Positions 1 to 8,879 are shown, counted from the first letter of the stretch. The stretch is DNA of 64,000 bases from Moorena bouillonii PNG (GCF_001942495.1 NZ_MKZS01000001.1:7383039-7447038); one strand, 5' to 3'. Notes: generated from the letters alone by a model not told the origin. Translations and numbers: made by a program.

Positions 1-400
1 TGCGGCTTACCCATAAGACACTTTTTCAGGACTTTCGCTACTGTTACCCATGTCACCTCCCCGTTAACGCCAGTGTCAAGCATCTGAAACTTGTCTGATT
101 GCGTCCTGGTGCCAGCTTCACTCTGCTAGGATGTCGCCTCGGAGATGAAACCTTAGACAGTTGAGCCTTATTACAAAAGATTTAACCCTTTTATGCAAGA
201 CCGATCGCCCATAAAGGCTCAACTGTCTTACGGTAACTTCAAACTCGGTGTGGCCAAGGTAGGGAGTCACCTGTCTCTCCAGGGGGTCGGGTTTGCACCG
301 CCATCCAGATGGACAGTTATAACTTTTGGGGTTTTCCCCGCGAGTTACCTAAGTCATACCCCTCCTGTTTCAGGAGGCTCCTACTTAGAACAAGCCGCAC
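1..400 (-). mobile_element. Group II intron, 5' part (runs off the window)
   Basis: On the minus strand a GTGCGGCTTG 5' end (400 to 391) follows directly on an open hydrolase reading frame, whose frame stops a few codons into the intron. The next 250 nt have the stem-rich, non-coding look of intron domain I (AGGAGCCTCCTGAAACAGGAGG hairpin region, GGGGAAAACCCC hairpin). The intron continues past position 1, so its protein and 3' end are not visible. It contains a 106-bp hairpin element at 138-243. Boundary assignment rests on the GTGCG consensus and the broken frame. Confidence 0.65.
138..243 (-). repeat. 106-bp structured hairpin element, copy A
   Basis: It begins TTTGAAGTTACCG and ends GGTTTCATCTCCGAG on the minus strand. 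The stem GACAGTTGAGCCTT pairs perfectly with AAGGCTCAACTGTC. Copies B (56761-56865) and C (35350-35456) share flanks, loop and length, but their stem bases differ in a compensatory way. CCGAG lies just outside the 5' end and also forms the 3' end, so it may be a 5-bp target duplication. No protein is encoded. Confidence 0.75.
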
Positions 401-686
401 TACCAGGTAAGTTTTCGGCAACCCAGGAGAAAGTGACAACCACAAGCCCACGTTCTGCCAACTTAATAGCAAGCCACTGATATACTTCAGGACTACAGTT
501 TATGCCATTAAAGAAAATGACGACTTTGAAGGGAGACTGCTGAGGATCAGCAGGAACAATACCCATATTTTGTTCCTGATCGCTGCCTGACATCAGGGCT
601 GGATAGAAAACTTTCAAATGAATGGTGTCATATGGAGAGGAAGCATCTTCTACTTTGGTAGACTGAAAAATTGCTCGAATAACCAT
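401..686 (-). pseudogene. Alpha/beta-hydrolase N-terminal fragment, interrupted by group II intron
   Basis: The frame from ATG at 686 (MVIRAIFQ...) encodes about 95 residues. They include a FKVVIFFNGINCSPEVY segment typical of the first strand and oxyanion loop of dienelactone-hydrolase-like or lipase-like enzymes, then VVVTFSWVAENLPG. The frame then meets the intron GTGCG boundary at 400. The nucleophile and the rest of the fold would lie beyond the intron, outside the window. An upstream in-frame ATG at 728 exists, but MVIRAIF is the more likely start. If the intron still splices the gene could be functional; otherwise it is dead. Family assignment is by fold resemblance only. Confidence 0.5.
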
Positions 687-1010
687 ACCACAAAAACTTG
701 TTGATTCAGACTTTAATGAGCTTATCAATTACAGTGAGCTTTGAAGCACACCCATAGATGGAAGGCTAACGGCATTGAGGCTAGCGGCGCGAGACCAACT
801 CTGGGAAAAGCCAATCCTTTCGCCTTCGGGTCCGTTTCAGTCAATGGTGTGGGATTCGTTGATCCTCAATGAGTCGTTCTGACTCAGAAATGGCAAAGTC
901 TCCAACAGCTGACTTCTGAATAGCGGTGAGGGTAGTCTGTTATGTTTTTGGTCTTCTCCCCTGGTGCTGGGGTGACAGAATTACTGCTACAGTAGAGAAT
1001 CCACTGCCCA

Positions 1011-1129
1011 GAGCATCCGCTGTGATCAATGGTTAGGAAACCGAGCAACCTCAAGAAATCCAGCACTTCTGTGCTTAGCAAACTAACCGTGAATTAATGA
1101 TGCGTTACGCTATCACTAACGCATCCTAC
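1011..1129. repeat. 119-bp dispersed repeat, copy 1
   Basis: It is about 90% identical to 2450-2568. Its right part is a hairpin, GATGCGTTA pairing with TAACGCATC (1099-1125). In the second copy this reads GATGGGTTA/TAACCCATC, a compensatory change. The flanking 740-1010 contains no supported gene. Confidence 0.75.
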
Positions 1130-1154
1130 AAGATCGAATGATCGTACTAGCTTT

Positions 1155-1571
1155 ATGAAAAATGGGGAAAATGGGAAAGGAATCACCTCACGCTGGTATC
1201 CCGAAACCCTGAAAAAGCGTATACTTTCCATTGATAAAATCCGGACAAAAATTCAATTTATTGCCGGGGATGGGTTTGAGGTTTGTGAGCAAAATTATCA
1301 CCGAAACGATGCTATTTATTTCATTGATCCACCTTATCTAAAAGCTGGGCGCAGGCTCTATCGATATTCAACAGTTGATCATGAAGCTGTATTTCAACTT
1401 GCTAGCCAATTGGAAGGCGATTTTTTGATGAGCTATGACAATACAGAATAAATAAGTGATCTAGCAAGTGGCTATGAATTTGCTGTACAACCTATTGCTA
1501 TGAAAAACACTCATCATGCTGAGAAGACAGAATTGTTGATTGGCCGAAATTTGGATTGGTTTTTAGGGTAG
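1155..1571 (+). pseudogene. Dam/D12-class N6-adenine DNA methyltransferase, C-terminal remnant
   Basis: The frame contains FIDPPYLKAGRRLY, the DPPY catalytic motif IV of D12-class adenine methyltransferases. A TAA at 1449-1451 interrupts it, after which the same frame continues (SDLASGYEFAVQPIAMKNTHHAEKTELLI...) to TAG at 1569. The N-terminal SAM-binding FxGxG region is absent, so the gene is 5'-truncated as well as carrying a nonsense codon. It was probably an orphan or phage/restriction-associated methylase. No restriction enzyme is nearby. Confidence 0.75.
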
Positions 1572-1743
1572 TTATTATGTGAAGGGTTTGAGGTCTGGGG
1601 CTGCTGGTGAAGAGGGGAAGTTAGCAGCTTGAAATTAGCCTGATACAACAGAAAAGGGATAAATCAAGATTGTGAGGTTGATGAAGGGCTTACGATCCAA
1701 GGTCAAATCGTGAAACCCGCGAATGTGGAATGACCAGGAATCT

Positions 1744-2013
1744 TTATAACTCCGATGCTAAAAGTCGCCCTTCCATTGGCTCGTATTCATCTTCCAACAG
1801 CCAAGTTTGGGTTTCATCATAGGTTGCTCCAGTAAACACAACCTTGTAATTCTCAGCAGGATCGTACACACGACAACTACCTGATGAATTACCCAGTAAC
1901 AGCAGGATGTAGGGAGGGGATAGCATGGGGTCAATCCAAACTTCAGCGAAATCCCACTCACTATTGGCTGGGTCGAGTACGGGGAATAACATGGTATTGG
2001 TTTTTTCCATCAA
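1744..2013 (-). CDS. Hypothetical 89-aa acidic protein, overlaps upstream gene
   Basis: This acidic protein begins MMEKTNTMLFPVLDPANSEWDF. Its start overlaps the 3' end of the gene at 1961-2299 by 53 nt in another frame, so the two are probably translationally coupled. No family is recognised. The small acidic second gene overlapping a small basic first gene is the layout of many toxin-antidote pairs, but that is inference from layout alone. A later ATG at 1992 would still leave an overlap. Confidence 0.55.
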   Translation of the reverse strand: MMEKTNTMLFPVLDPANSEWDFAEVWIDPMLSPPYILLLLGNSSGSCRVYDPAENYKVVFTGATYDETQTWLLEDEYEPMEGRLLASEL

Positions 2014-2299
2014 TCTTCACCTCTCCATAAAACAAGGGAGTGCTTGGGCTACCATCGGGGCTGATTCTGTAACCAATTGAATCAGCGAAGAACAAACCGT
2101 AACGCTCATATCCTCGTATGACTCCGGTAAACTCTCCTGTCTCTATGATGGCTTGAGCAACTCTTTCCATTGTGGCTTGATTGTTAAAAACATGAGCCGA
2201 TCGGCCTCGCCTGAGTAACCGCTGTACTTGTGGTGTGCCAGGTAGATGCTTGGCAATGTGTCTAGAATCCAGAAAAATCTCACGATCGATGCCACTCAT
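1961..2299 (-). CDS. Hypothetical 112-aa protein, possible DUF6972-like/toxin-like domain
   Basis: This basic protein runs MSGIDREIFLDSRHIAKHL..., with a conserved-looking block HVFNNQATMERVAQAI, GVIRGYERYGLFF and a C-terminal YHVIPRTRPSQ. These segments resemble small cyanobacterial proteins that also occur as C-terminal domains of larger secreted or polymorphic proteins. The resemblance is from memory and unverified. It is the first gene of a two-gene overlapping unit with 1744-2013. Confidence 0.55.
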   Translation of the reverse strand: MSGIDREIFLDSRHIAKHLPGTPQVQRLLRRGRSAHVFNNQATMERVAQAIIETGEFTGVIRGYERYGLFFADSIGYRISPDGSPSTPLFYGEVKIDGKNQYHVIPRTRPSQ

Positions 2300-2449
2300 A
2301 CACTAGAAATATCGAGTGTTTTGAGCATACCAAATTTATGGTATGGAGCAAGACCACAAAACCCCCTCAACTGCAGCAGACAAAAACCTCTCCTTGAGAC
2401 TAGAAATACATCAGCAACTTTCGGGATGACTGATCGCCTCCACCCCCTA

Positions 2450-2568
2450 GAGCATCTGCTGTGATAAATGGTTAGGAAACCAAGCAACCTCAAAAATTCC
2501 AGCACTTTTGTGCTTAGCAGACTAACCGTCAATTAATGATGGGTTACGCTATCACTAACCCATCCTAC
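2450..2568. repeat. 119-bp dispersed repeat, copy 2
   Basis: Second copy of the repeat at 1011-1129, same orientation. Its terminal hairpin uses GATGGGTTA/TAACCCATC, preserving pairing despite base changes. It lies in the 5' flank of the gene pair at 1744-2299. Confidence 0.75.
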
Positions 2569-2709
2569 TGGACTTACTGATTACTGACGGCTTTGAGGTC
2601 TGGGGGTGCTACTTAAGATCGTATTGGTTTTCTTTCTCCATGCTTGATTGAATGTTCAGCAACAATCGGAGCTTAAACGGTTTATGGAATTCTCCCATCA
2701 AGCTTTAGT

Positions 2710-3228
2710 CTAAACTCCAGTTCTACGATACGGCTTGCTTGCATTACCTTGAAGACTTTGCATCTCTTCTTGAACAGTTATTCCAATTTGGATAGCTTCA
2801 TTGAATAACCGACCATATTCACTCGATTGCTCACTCAGCTTTAGAATCTGTAAAGGTTCTAAATTGACGGCAAAACTATTTGAAGTGAAATCTGGATTTT
2901 CTCTGAATATTTTTTCGAGTTTTAAGGCAGCAATTAAATCAGCTCTAATAATTGTCAGAGCTTCAATCACTTTTTCTTTATTTTCCAATCTATCTAAACC
3001 AACTGAACGCCCAGCCTGATCCAAGGCGTCAACTCCTTCAACAAGAGAATTAAAGTTTTTCACTGATTTATATAATCTCTTGAGATGCCTGAATTTATGG
3101 TAACCTTTTTTAGCCTCTTTAATTAAAGTATTAATTAACACAAAAGTAATTATTAAAGAAGTTGAATCTACTAAAAATTTAAAAAATCCACTAAAATCAT
3201 GGTTATCAATATTCAGTGCATAAAACAA
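2710..3228 (-). CDS. Hypothetical membrane-anchored protein, 172 aa
   Basis: One hydrophobic segment near residues 14-37 (FFKFLVDSTSLIITFVLINTL) is followed by a basic stretch (KEAKKGYHKFRHLKRLYKSVK). A charged helical region with probable coiled-coil character fills the rest. This suggests a single-pass anchor with a cytoplasmic helical domain. No family is recognised. The base composition is AT-rich compared with the housekeeping genes, as for the surrounding non-coding DNA, which fits acquired DNA. Confidence 0.55.
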   Translation of the reverse strand: MFYALNIDNHDFSGFFKFLVDSTSLIITFVLINTLIKEAKKGYHKFRHLKRLYKSVKNFNSLVEGVDALDQAGRSVGLDRLENKEKVIEALTIIRADLIAALKLEKIFRENPDFTSNSFAVNLEPLQILKLSEQSSEYGRLFNEAIQIGITVQEEMQSLQGNASKPYRRTGV

Positions 3229-3943
3229 TAAAAATAATTAATACAATAATAATCAAAAAAGAATATGTAAAAATAATCATAAAAACATGATTATTTTTAT
3301 CATAAACTAACTCAAAAACATTTTTTTATAAGTAAGTTTTAAGCCTGTAAAACCTCTGTATGGGATATCTTTAGATTTGCAGGGTCATATTTATGCATAA
3401 GTACTTGGCAAGTTTTGTCTAAAGTTAACTGTGCAAGCAAGCAGGGATCTATAGGAGAGTATCTATAGAAAAAAGATCAAGAAAAACTCCTGAGAGGGAG
3501 CAATTCGAAAAAATAATAGGGAAAAATCAGCTACAATTAGTCAGTGGAGATGAGGCGTCAATCCTACAGAACTGATTTGATTAGCCAACAATGGAAATTA
3601 ATTCAGCCTTTTTTTTACCTCTCCTAAATCGGAAACAGGAAGAGAAAAAAATTGCCTGGTTAGGTAAACAAAGAGATTTAATTAAGATTATGAGAGACGG
3701 CCAGAGGTAAGTTAATCGGTTGCTTATGTGGCACGGATTCCACTAATGTAAAATTCTCTGACTACTTAATAGTCTAGTTATAGAAACTTTCTAATGTCAA
3801 GCTCACTGGCGGTAGAAATCTTTCGGCAACGCAACAGATCGCCAGTGCTTCCAGTGCATCGACGCTTCCGATAACTGCAATTTTGTTGCCTGCAAGCCTT
3901 TTGTCTGATAACTACGGCAAGGTCTGATGGCACCGTTACTATC
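3229..3943. other. AT-rich non-coding stretch
   Basis: No supported reading frame is visible. A perfect 12-bp hairpin (AAAAATAATCAT / ATGATTATTTTT, 3269-3298) lies upstream of the 2710-3228 gene and could be a promoter-proximal structure or terminator. The rest shows no recognisable element. Confidence 0.5.
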
Positions 3944-4279
3944 TCAAGCGACACCATAGTCAGTGTACGGACGTTTATAAGGAGCCTGTAAACCCAAGAC
4001 AATATCCTCTCTGGGAACGCCCATCTCAACTAACTCCTCAGCAGGATTAAGATCTGTGAGATTTTGCTGGAGCCAAATTTTTCCGTCTTTGATATCTAAA
4101 TGAACTATAGAACGGTAAATCCGATTACAATCTTCCCAACCCACATTCATCCACTGGTAATGATCCCGAACAGTGTCAAAAATTAGTTGTACTTCCACCT
4201 CATCATTAGAAATATCATCCTTGGCGTAGTCGTTCAGTAATCTCTGAACGTACTCGCGGTATTGAGCTACTTTCTCCAT
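3944..4279 (-). CDS. xisI: XisI-family fdxN-element excision controlling factor
   Basis: The 111-residue protein matches the family's usual size and its hallmark segments: a YREYVQRLLNDYA start, VEVQLIFDTVRDHYQWMNVGW, HLDIKDGKIWLQQN, and ELVEMGVPREDIVLGLQAPYKR. XisI was named as an accessory to XisF excision of the Anabaena fdxN element, but most cyanobacterial xisHI pairs are far from such elements and act in unknown ways. The ATG overlaps the end of a xisH remnant, the usual xisH-xisI arrangement. No xisF recombinase is in the window. Confidence 0.85.
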   Translation of the reverse strand: MEKVAQYREYVQRLLNDYAKDDISNDEVEVQLIFDTVRDHYQWMNVGWEDCNRIYRSIVHLDIKDGKIWLQQNLTDLNPAEELVEMGVPREDIVLGLQAPYKRPYTDYGVA

Positions 4280-4389
4280 TGAACAATCACCTCTTTGGCG
4301 GAATCATACACAATTATCAAGACCTGATACTGTTGTATACCAGCATGCTTTAGCGTAAAGATCCGCTGTAAGACTTGGAAGTTATAGCA
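4263..4389 (-). pseudogene. xisH: XisH C-terminal remnant
   Basis: A short frame (…QQYQVLIIVYDSAKEVIVQWRK, stop 4263-4265) has the strand-rich C-terminal signature of XisH. Its stop overlaps the xisI ATG, as in intact pairs. A TAG at 4392-4390 closes the frame upstream, and no N-terminal XisH sequence is found before the next gene. The gene is therefore decayed while xisI remains open. Confidence 0.6.
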
Positions 4390-4649
4390 CTAGGCATTAA
4401 TATGTTTGACATTTCTAAACTCCGAAACCTAATCCTAGCTTACTTTTGACTTCTGACTTTTAACTTCTGACTTGCGCGTAGCGCTATATCACCCCTATTG
4501 CTCAGGAGCTCAAGCCTACACTCCCCTACCCTCGTGAGTCTAGCTAGGTCACTACAAAAGACTACAGGACGAATTATGCCTTGGAGTGTCAAACACAAAA
4601 TCCGTTACAGTATGTAAATAAGCGAAGTTACCTTTTTAACCCAGGCACA

Positions 4650-5291
4650 ATGGTATCCTCATCCTCGATTGCTGTCAGAGAACTCCCCATATTTCCCCTA
4701 CCTGAAGTCGTTTTATTTCCTGGACGCCCTCTGCCGTTACACATTTTTGAATTTCGCTACCGAATCATGATGAACACGATTTTGGATAGCGATCGCAGAT
4801 TTGGTGTCTTAATGTGGGATCCTGTTAAACAGGAACCAGCTACAATTGGCTGTTGCGCTGAAATTATCCACTTTCAGCGTCTTCCCGATGACCGGATGAA
4901 AATAGTAACCTTAGGTCAGCAGCGGTTTCGGGTCTTAGAGTACGTTCGTGAAAAGCCCTATCGGGTTGGACTAGTGGAATGGATTGAAGACCAGCCACCA
5001 GCTAAAGACCTCAAACCAAAGGCAAAAGAAGTGGCACAGTTATTGCGGGATGTTGTGCGTCTTTCCGCTAAGTTGACCAACCAGAAAATTGAGCTACCAG
5101 AAGACCTGCCCGATCTACCCATTGAGTTGTCTTACTGGGTTGCTAGCAATCTATACGGCGTAGCCTTAGAACAGCAGGCACTTTTAGAGACCCTAGACAC
5201 GGAAAAACGTCTAGAACGGGAAACCGAAATTCTCACTTCTACTCGCAATCACTTAGCGGCACGTACTGTACTCAAAGATGCCTTAAATTAA
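4650..5291 (+). CDS. LON substrate-binding (N-terminal) domain protein
   Basis: The 213-residue stand-alone LON N-terminal domain begins MVSSSSIAVRELPIFPLPEV and includes VLFPGRPLPLHIFEFRYR, the family hallmark. No AAA+ or protease domain follows, so it is the cyanobacterial single-domain type presumed to bind proteins rather than cleave them. A longer frame opens at 4581, but the ATG at 4650 gives the usual start. It is followed by an intergenic space and convergent pheA. Confidence 0.8.
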   Translation: MVSSSSIAVRELPIFPLPEVVLFPGRPLPLHIFEFRYRIMMNTILDSDRRFGVLMWDPVKQEPATIGCCAEIIHFQRLPDDRMKIVTLGQQRFRVLEYVREKPYRVGLVEWIEDQPPAKDLKPKAKEVAQLLRDVVRLSAKLTNQKIELPEDLPDLPIELSYWVASNLYGVALEQQALLETLDTEKRLERETEILTSTRNHLAARTVLKDALN

Positions 5292-5447
5292 GCTTTGATT
5301 ATAAGCTTAAGAGAGAATAGACCTCGTAGCATTAGTATTTTCTTGATACTGTTTTCATCAATTACTCTCCCTTCCCTTGTCCGAAGTTTCCTATTCCCTA
5401 TTCGTTGCTCCCAGCGCTATAACAACATTTTTGTTCACCGTTGACGG

Positions 5448-6308
5448 TTAACTGTTGACAGTCAAATTATCGACATTGATGAGGGTGTAGCTGCCAAAAA
5501 TCTTGAGGATTTCCTGATCAGGGATTATTTCCTCAAGAGCGGCTTTAAATAATGGTGCATAGAGATCTGATTCCAGTTCAATAAAGAATATGTACTCACC
5601 AAGTAATCGCTTGGTGGGACGAGACTCAATCCGACTTAAATTAATGCCTCGACGGGCAAATACCTGGAGTGGTTTAGACAAGGATCCAGGTATATTAGCA
5701 GGAGGACTAAATGCTAAGGAGGTATGACTACCTCCAGGAGATGGCTTTAAACTCAGCACCCAAAATCGAGTGAAATTATCGGGATAGTCATTAATGTTAG
5801 ATGCCAGTACTGGTAGAGTATAAAGCTTTGCTGCTCGTTCAGAAGCGATCGCTGCTGCATTGTGATCTTTGTCCAAAAACTGTAGCGCTTCAGTGGTGGA
5901 GTTGGTCGGTACCAGTTGCACTGATGGCAGAAACTGCTCTAACCACCGCTGACACTGAGCAAGGGCTTGGGGATGGGAATAAACCGTTTTAATTTCTGCT
6001 ATGGTTGATGCCCGTGACATCAGAAAATGTCTGATTGGCAAAACCAGAGCCTGTTGAATTTGGAGCTGATCTAGTTGCCAAAGCCGATCTAGTGTCATGG
6101 CGACACTGCCTTCAATGGAATTCTCTACAGGTACCACTGCTAGATCAACTTGTTGGTTAGCTACTGATTGTAAGGTTTGGCCAATGCTGGGATAAGGACA
6201 CAAGAGGGATTGTTGACCCTGTTGTTTCTGGAGTCGCTCAGCATAAGCTGTGGCAGCGGCTTCTGTATAAGTTCCTGGTGGTCCGAGATAGGCAATAGAA
6301 AGTGACAT
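5448..6308 (-). CDS. pheA: Prephenate dehydratase
   Basis: This enzyme converts prephenate to phenylpyruvate in phenylalanine synthesis. The 286-residue protein starts MSLSIAYLGPPGTYTEAA (an upstream in-frame ATG at 6338 is unlikely). It has the NSIEGSV substrate-binding motif, the catalytic TRF motif in DNFTRFWVLS, and a C-terminal ACT domain with SRIESRPTKR for phenylalanine feedback. There is no fused chorismate mutase, as usual in cyanobacteria. A repeat array lies just upstream. Confidence 0.93.
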   Translation of the reverse strand: MSLSIAYLGPPGTYTEAAATAYAERLQKQQGQQSLLCPYPSIGQTLQSVANQQVDLAVVPVENSIEGSVAMTLDRLWQLDQLQIQQALVLPIRHFLMSRASTIAEIKTVYSHPQALAQCQRWLEQFLPSVQLVPTNSTTEALQFLDKDHNAAAIASERAAKLYTLPVLASNINDYPDNFTRFWVLSLKPSPGGSHTSLAFSPPANIPGSLSKPLQVFARRGINLSRIESRPTKRLLGEYIFFIELESDLYAPLFKAALEEIIPDQEILKIFGSYTLINVDNLTVNS

Positions 6309-6352
6309 AATAGACAATATAATTTGAGTTGTGAACAAAATCGTTTAGGGAA

Positions 6353-6498
6353 GGGCAAGAGGCAAGAGGCAAGAGGCATGCTAGCAATAGGCATGCTAGC
6401 AAGAGGCAAGAGGCAAGAGGCATGCTAGCAATAGGCATGCTAGCAAGAGGCAAGAGGCAAGAGGCATGATAGCAATAGGCATGCTAGCAATAGGCAAT
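6353..6498. repeat. Heptamer-type tandem repeat array (GGCAAGA / GGCATGCTAGCAATA)
   Basis: Interleaved runs of GGCAAGA and GCATGCTAGCAA repeat about twenty times directly upstream of pheA. Open frames through it are artefacts of a period that maintains one reading. The rest of the gap to 6899 is AT-rich and shows no gene or recognisable riboswitch. Confidence 0.85.
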
Positions 6499-6899
6499 AG
6501 TTAATCAAGTAGATAAGGATTTTTAGTCAGGTCAAAAACTGTAATCCTTGTATTGATGCAGTCGCTATGATAATTTTTTGGTGTGATCATAAATCAGTAT
6601 TGAGTTTGATGATATAGTTGAAAATGGTATCTAGATGATGCAGGTTTAATGGTCATAAAGTAATTAATAATAAATTAGGATTAGATCAGATTTTTAGGTG
6701 CTTTGTATTGATTAAGAAGTTAACTGTAAGCTCTTGAAAAAAAATAGCCCTAAGTTAGTCAGTATATCAGTTATTAGTAGCTGTGGTATTTTTAGGCTTG
6801 TTTGGTAATCGAGGAACCGATAAACAGCAAGCGCAAATATTCTATTTTAAAAGTAAAGCAGGGTATCTTTATCTGCCCTAGTTAACGTTTATTTCTTTC

Positions 6900-8879
6900 A
6901 TGATGGCATCGGTTTTTGAAAATTTCCAACCCCTAGCTGCGATCGCTACCACTCCTACTGGGGCTCAAATCCTGCAACCCCTCTGTCAAACTACTGGTGC
7001 AACCCTTTGGGTACCGAATTCTCTGAGCACCCTAGAACAGGTTGCTGTCTACAAGGGTTCCCTCAAAGACCACATTGCCTCCCTCTGGCCAAACCACCGT
7101 GCTTTGGTGTTTTGTTTGGCAGCCGGAGCAGCGGTGCGCTTAATTGCTCCTTTGTTAACCGATAAATCCAGTGATCCAGCGGTGGTGGTAGTTGATCAAG
7201 GGGGAGGTTTTGTAATTAGTTTGTGTAGTGGTCATCAAGGGGGAGCAGATCAACTGACACGGTTAATTGCTTCCCAACTGGACTCAACGCCTATTTTAAC
7301 GGGAGCAGCAGCGGATTTAGGTCTACCTGGAGTTGATGTCTTAGGTATTCCCTTTGGCTGGTATCGGGGAGAAGGGGATTGGACTAGAGTCAGTGCTGTG
7401 GTTGCCCGTGGGGAAATAGTACAGGTAATTCAAGAGGCTGGTTCCACTCTTTGGCAAGCTCATCTTAGAGATGGACATCCTTTCTATTTCGGATTTCCAG
7501 AGGATAGCGCTACAACTGAATCCGAGTCTATCTCACCCAAAGCCAGGATTTGGATTAGTGCCACCCACCAGCAATTTGCTTCAGGATCGGATTTACCAAA
7601 CGTCCAGTGGTATCCACGGGTACTGTGGGTGGGTATTGGTTGTGAGCGAGGGACATCGAAGCAGTTGATTGAAATGGCGATTCGGCAGACCTGTGAGGGT
7701 TATGGTTTATCAGAAAATGCGATCGCAGGAATTGCGACTATTGACCTGAAAGCCGATGAAGTCGGTATAGTCCAATTGTGCCAAGAGCGCCATTGGCCCT
7801 TACGCACTTTCCCAGCTGAGGTACTCCGTTCCGTAACTGTACCCAACCCATCGGATGTGGTGGCGGCAGAAGTTGGTACTCCCAGCGTTGCCGAAGCAGC
7901 AGCTCTCTGTGGCGCTAGAGAGTTAAAGGTTAGCACGTTGGAGGTTAGCACGTTGAAGGTTAGCACGTTGAAGGTTAGCACGTTGAAGGTTAGCACGCTT
8001 TCGGCAAAGCCGACGCTGCGCGAACGCGAACAACCCTTATTAGTTCCCAAACAAATAGTTAAATCAGCGAATCAAGTAGGAGCAGTAACTGTAGCAATTG
8101 CTCAATCCCCGGTAGAATATACTGGACGTTTGGGGAAACTGTTGCTAGTGGGTATCGGTCCGGGAAATCTTGAGCAAATAACCCCAGCAGCTAAAACGGC
8201 TATATCCAGCGCTGATGCTGTGATTGGTTACTCCCTCTATATCAATTTAATTGCAACCTTGCGACGTCCAGGACAAATTATCGAAGCATTACCGATTACC
8301 CAAGAAACCCAACGAGCAAAACGTGCCATTGAACTGGCTGAGTGGGGATTAACGGTAGCAGTGGTTTCCTCTGGTGACTGCGGTATCTATGGTATGGCGG
8401 GGTTAGTGCTAGAAGAATTGCGCTCTAGGGGCTGGGATGGTAAGACACCCCAGGTGCAAGTATTTCCTGGTATTACAGCGTTACAAGCTGCTGCCTCTCG
8501 TGTGGGAGCACCCCTGATGCATGATTTTTGTGCCATTAGTTTGAGTGACCTATTGACCCCTTGGGACGTAATCGAAAAGCGTCTAGAAGCCTCAGCCGCA
8601 GCAGATTTTGTGACTGCGTTGTACAATCCGCGATCGCGTAATCGCACTGAGCAGATTGCGATCGCACAACGGATTTTTCTCAAGCATCGGAAACCTGATA
8701 CTCCTGTAGCCATTGTGGTTTCCGCCTATCGAGAGGATGAAAAAATCACTCTCACAACGCTTGACAAAATGCTGGAAATACCCATTGATATGCTGACTAT
8801 GGTGCTGATTGGTAATCAAAGCACTGATGTTCATCAGGATTGGATGATTACACCACGGGGATATCGGCTTGAAGGTTGA
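6900..8879 (+). CDS. cobJ: CbiG-CobJ fusion: cobalt-precorrin-5A hydrolase / precorrin-3B C17-methyltransferase
   Basis: The N-terminal ~335 residues are CbiG-like (VFCLAAGAAVRLIAPLL, VVVVDQGGGFVISLCSGHQGGA, then a CbiG C-domain with VGIGCERGTS). Residues from about 410 are a tetrapyrrole methylase of the CobJ/CbiH class (LLVGIGPGNLEQITPAA, VVSSGDCGIYGMAG, FPGITALQAAASRVGAP, TALYNPRSRNR). The enzyme contracts the corrin ring in B12 synthesis; the fusion is known in cyanobacteria. The linker (about residues 341-376) is made of five near-identical VSTLK-type pentapeptides from a 15-bp tandem repeat, plus a fragment of a dispersed palindromic repeat. Start MM at 6900 or 6903. Confidence 0.9.
   Translation: MMASVFENFQPLAAIATTPTGAQILQPLCQTTGATLWVPNSLSTLEQVAVYKGSLKDHIASLWPNHRALVFCLAAGAAVRLIAPLLTDKSSDPAVVVVDQGGGFVISLCSGHQGGADQLTRLIASQLDSTPILTGAAADLGLPGVDVLGIPFGWYRGEGDWTRVSAVVARGEIVQVIQEAGSTLWQAHLRDGHPFYFGFPEDSATTESESISPKARIWISATHQQFASGSDLPNVQWYPRVLWVGIGCERGTSKQLIEMAIRQTCEGYGLSENAIAGIATIDLKADEVGIVQLCQERHWPLRTFPAEVLRSVTVPNPSDVVAAEVGTPSVAEAAALCGARELKVSTLEVSTLKVSTLKVSTLKVSTLSAKPTLREREQPLLVPKQIVKSANQVGAVTVAIAQSPVEYTGRLGKLLLVGIGPGNLEQITPAAKTAISSADAVIGYSLYINLIATLRRPGQIIEALPITQETQRAKRAIELAEWGLTVAVVSSGDCGIYGMAGLVLEELRSRGWDGKTPQVQVFPGITALQAAASRVGAPLMHDFCAISLSDLLTPWDVIEKRLEASAAADFVTALYNPRSRNRTEQIAIAQRIFLKHRKPDTPVAIVVSAYREDEKITLTTLDKMLEIPIDMLTMVLIGNQSTDVHQDWMITPRGYRLEG
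7925..8028 (+). repeat. 15-bp tandem array plus palindromic repeat inside cobJ
   Basis: Five copies of a GGTTAGCACGTTGAA-type unit are followed by a GCTTTCGGCAAAGC-like palindrome and CGCGAACG. All stay in frame between the two enzyme domains. Similar TTGAAGGTTTAAGGTT units recur just downstream at 8868-8985. Confidence 0.85.

Noticed and set aside
884-1081. Similar peptides FLRLLGFLTI at 884-1081 and 2296-2532
   Set aside because: The similarity comes from the 119-bp DNA repeat read in the same frame, not from a gene family.
6510-6899. Cobalamin riboswitch expected before cbiG-cobJ
   Set aside because: No conserved B12-box or characteristic junction sequence could be found by eye.
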